A stretch of DNA of 13,782 nt from SICU01 sp964408235 (GTDB taxonomy: Archaea; Nanobdellota; Nanobdellia; Pacearchaeales; GW2011-AR1). The stretch spans positions 1-13,782 of the forward strand of contig CAYOYN010000014.1 in NCBI GenBank assembly GCA_964408235.1, given 5' to 3'. The position numbers were made by a program, and so were the translations under genes. Numbering within the stretch: the stretch's first letter is position 1; each line of letters opens with the position of its first letter. Below the pieces are notes generated by a model, which was given only the letters and a program-made list of their open reading frames with translations, was not told the origin of the DNA and did no database searches. Below, piece after piece: positions 13,033-13,782 of this stretch.

Positions 13033-13782
13033 CTTTTTTCAAACCTCACCTTATTAGGATTTATTTCAAACGCTAAGTTTCCAACGGAAGATTTTCCAAC
13101 TGAAAATTCAGCTCTGTATTTTCCATCATTTCCCTTAAATTTCGGAGATAATGAAGTACCGCTAACAGAATCGGAATATACTTCTCTTCCAGAAGAATCA
13201 TAAACTTTAACTGCAAGTTCAGAAGTTTTTTCAGTAACTAAAGACAAAGTTATATCTTCTCGAGGCAAATATGTTCTTTTTAATCCCCTAAAGTCTTCAG
13301 GATAATCAAACTTCCCATCTTTCTTTAAATCTAATGCATAATTAGAAACAACTGCAAAAACATTTCCGGCAGATTCATCATTTACCTTTAAAACCAAAGG
13401 TTCATCAGATGCTTTTTGAGCTATTTTCCAATCAGGCATCTGAATTTTTACTTCAGGAACATAGTTTGAATGAGCAACTGTCTGAGGGGCATTGGAAACA
13501 TAAACATTAGTATTATCTGCAGAAGTTTGAGCTATTCCATAATCTTTCATAACTCCTCCTGCAAAAACATTTTGAGCGTTACCTGTTTTTATCCCATTCA
13601 TTCCAATAAGTGTGCCTAAAGCTGTAAACAACAAACCATCATCTCTTTGACTTTCAGCAGCTTTCATTTGAGCATGTTGCTGAGCATTTATTTGTCCATT
13701 CCTATACAAGTTATCAGCATTAGAAACACAACCAGAGAAGATAGAAGCACCTAAGATCAACCCCGTCAAGCCTAGATTTTTA
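13029..13782 (-). CDS. Lipoprotein with Ala/Gln-rich linker and C-terminal beta-sandwich, 5'-partial
   Basis: The frame is open through the right edge (visible codons KNLGLTGLILGASIFSGC), so the TTG at 13767-13769 is not the real start; the missing N-terminus is probably only a few residues. A signal peptide ends in the lipobox FSGC, with the Cys as probable lipid-attachment site. After it come a Gln/Ala-rich helical segment (YRNGQINAQQHAQMKAA), a hydrophobic/Gly region (LLFTALGTLIGMNG) and a C-terminal beta-sandwich of about 140 residues (PLVLKVNDESAGNVFAVVSN through LAFEINPNKVRF) containing the phrase VKVYDSSGREVYSDSVSG, typical of extracellular beta domains. It overlaps the next lipoprotein gene by 4 nt, so they form one transcription unit. 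Role unknown. Confidence 0.7.
   Translation of the reverse strand, partial: KNLGLTGLILGASIFSGCVSNADNLYRNGQINAQQHAQMKAAESQRDDGLLFTALGTLIGMNGIKTGNAQNVFAGGVMKDYGIAQTSADNTNVYVSNAPQTVAHSNYVPEVKIQMPDWKIAQKASDEPLVLKVNDESAGNVFAVVSNYALDLKKDGKFDYPEDFRGLKRTYLPREDITLSLVTEKTSELAVKVYDSSGREVYSDSVSGTSLSPKFKGNDGKYRAEFSVGKSSVGNLAFEINPNKVRFEKR

Noticed and set aside
13767..13769. TTG as the true start of the last lipoprotein gene
   Set aside because: The frame stays open to the window edge and the upstream codons (Lys-Asn-Leu-Gly-Leu) complete a normal lipoprotein signal peptide.

Overview
The window (about 13.8 kb, AT-rich) looks like a cell-envelope region from a small-genome archaeon of the DPANN group. The best guess is the Pacearchaeota/Woesearchaeota neighbourhood. 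This rests on an archaeosortase, two different S-layer-type proteins, class III (archaeal type IV pilin) signal peptides, an HVO_A0114-type winged-helix regulator, TATA-box promoters placed about 25-28 nt before start codons, and very tight gene packing. The lineage is my inference from protein style, not from a marker gene.

Left part (1-3155, + strand): the 3' portion of a large secreted beta-sandwich protein with a C-terminal Ser-rich/TM/Arg anchor, then an archaeosortase (Cys90-Arg131-His151), then a DedA family membrane protein translationally coupled to it by an ATGA overlap. This suggests surface-protein anchoring: the first protein is a candidate substrate, the archaeosortase the processing enzyme, and DedA a possible lipid-carrier transporter.

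Middle (3152-7128, - strand): two small single-pass membrane proteins of unknown function, each with its own promoter, then the main S-layer gene, which ends in a strong run of four T-tracts. The S-layer gene is the only one whose promoter lies far from its start. The intervening ~165-nt leader is GC-rich, folds into five consecutive hairpins (two with UNCG loops), and contains a segment complementary to its own Shine-Dalgarno sequence.

The divergent spacer (7129-7512) separates the S-layer gene from a + strand winged-helix regulator (7513-7872). It holds two 12-nt direct repeats and a palindrome that could be operators.

Right part (7869-12481, - strand): a tightly overlapping five-gene operon. 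It opens with a 713-residue membrane-anchored protein carrying a Cys-rich module and four Cys-containing beta-sandwich repeats, followed by four pilin-like proteins with class III-type N-termini. No assembly ATPase, platform protein or prepilin peptidase is present, so this looks like the surface/minor-subunit module of a type IV-like filament or pseudopilus whose motor is elsewhere. This is the best candidate for an under-described system here. Upstream of it (12532-13782, - strand) are two overlapping lipoprotein genes, the first cut by the window edge.

Twelve of the thirteen genes encode membrane or exported proteins; the only clear cytoplasmic protein is the regulator. I saw no tRNA, rRNA, CRISPR array or insertion sequence.
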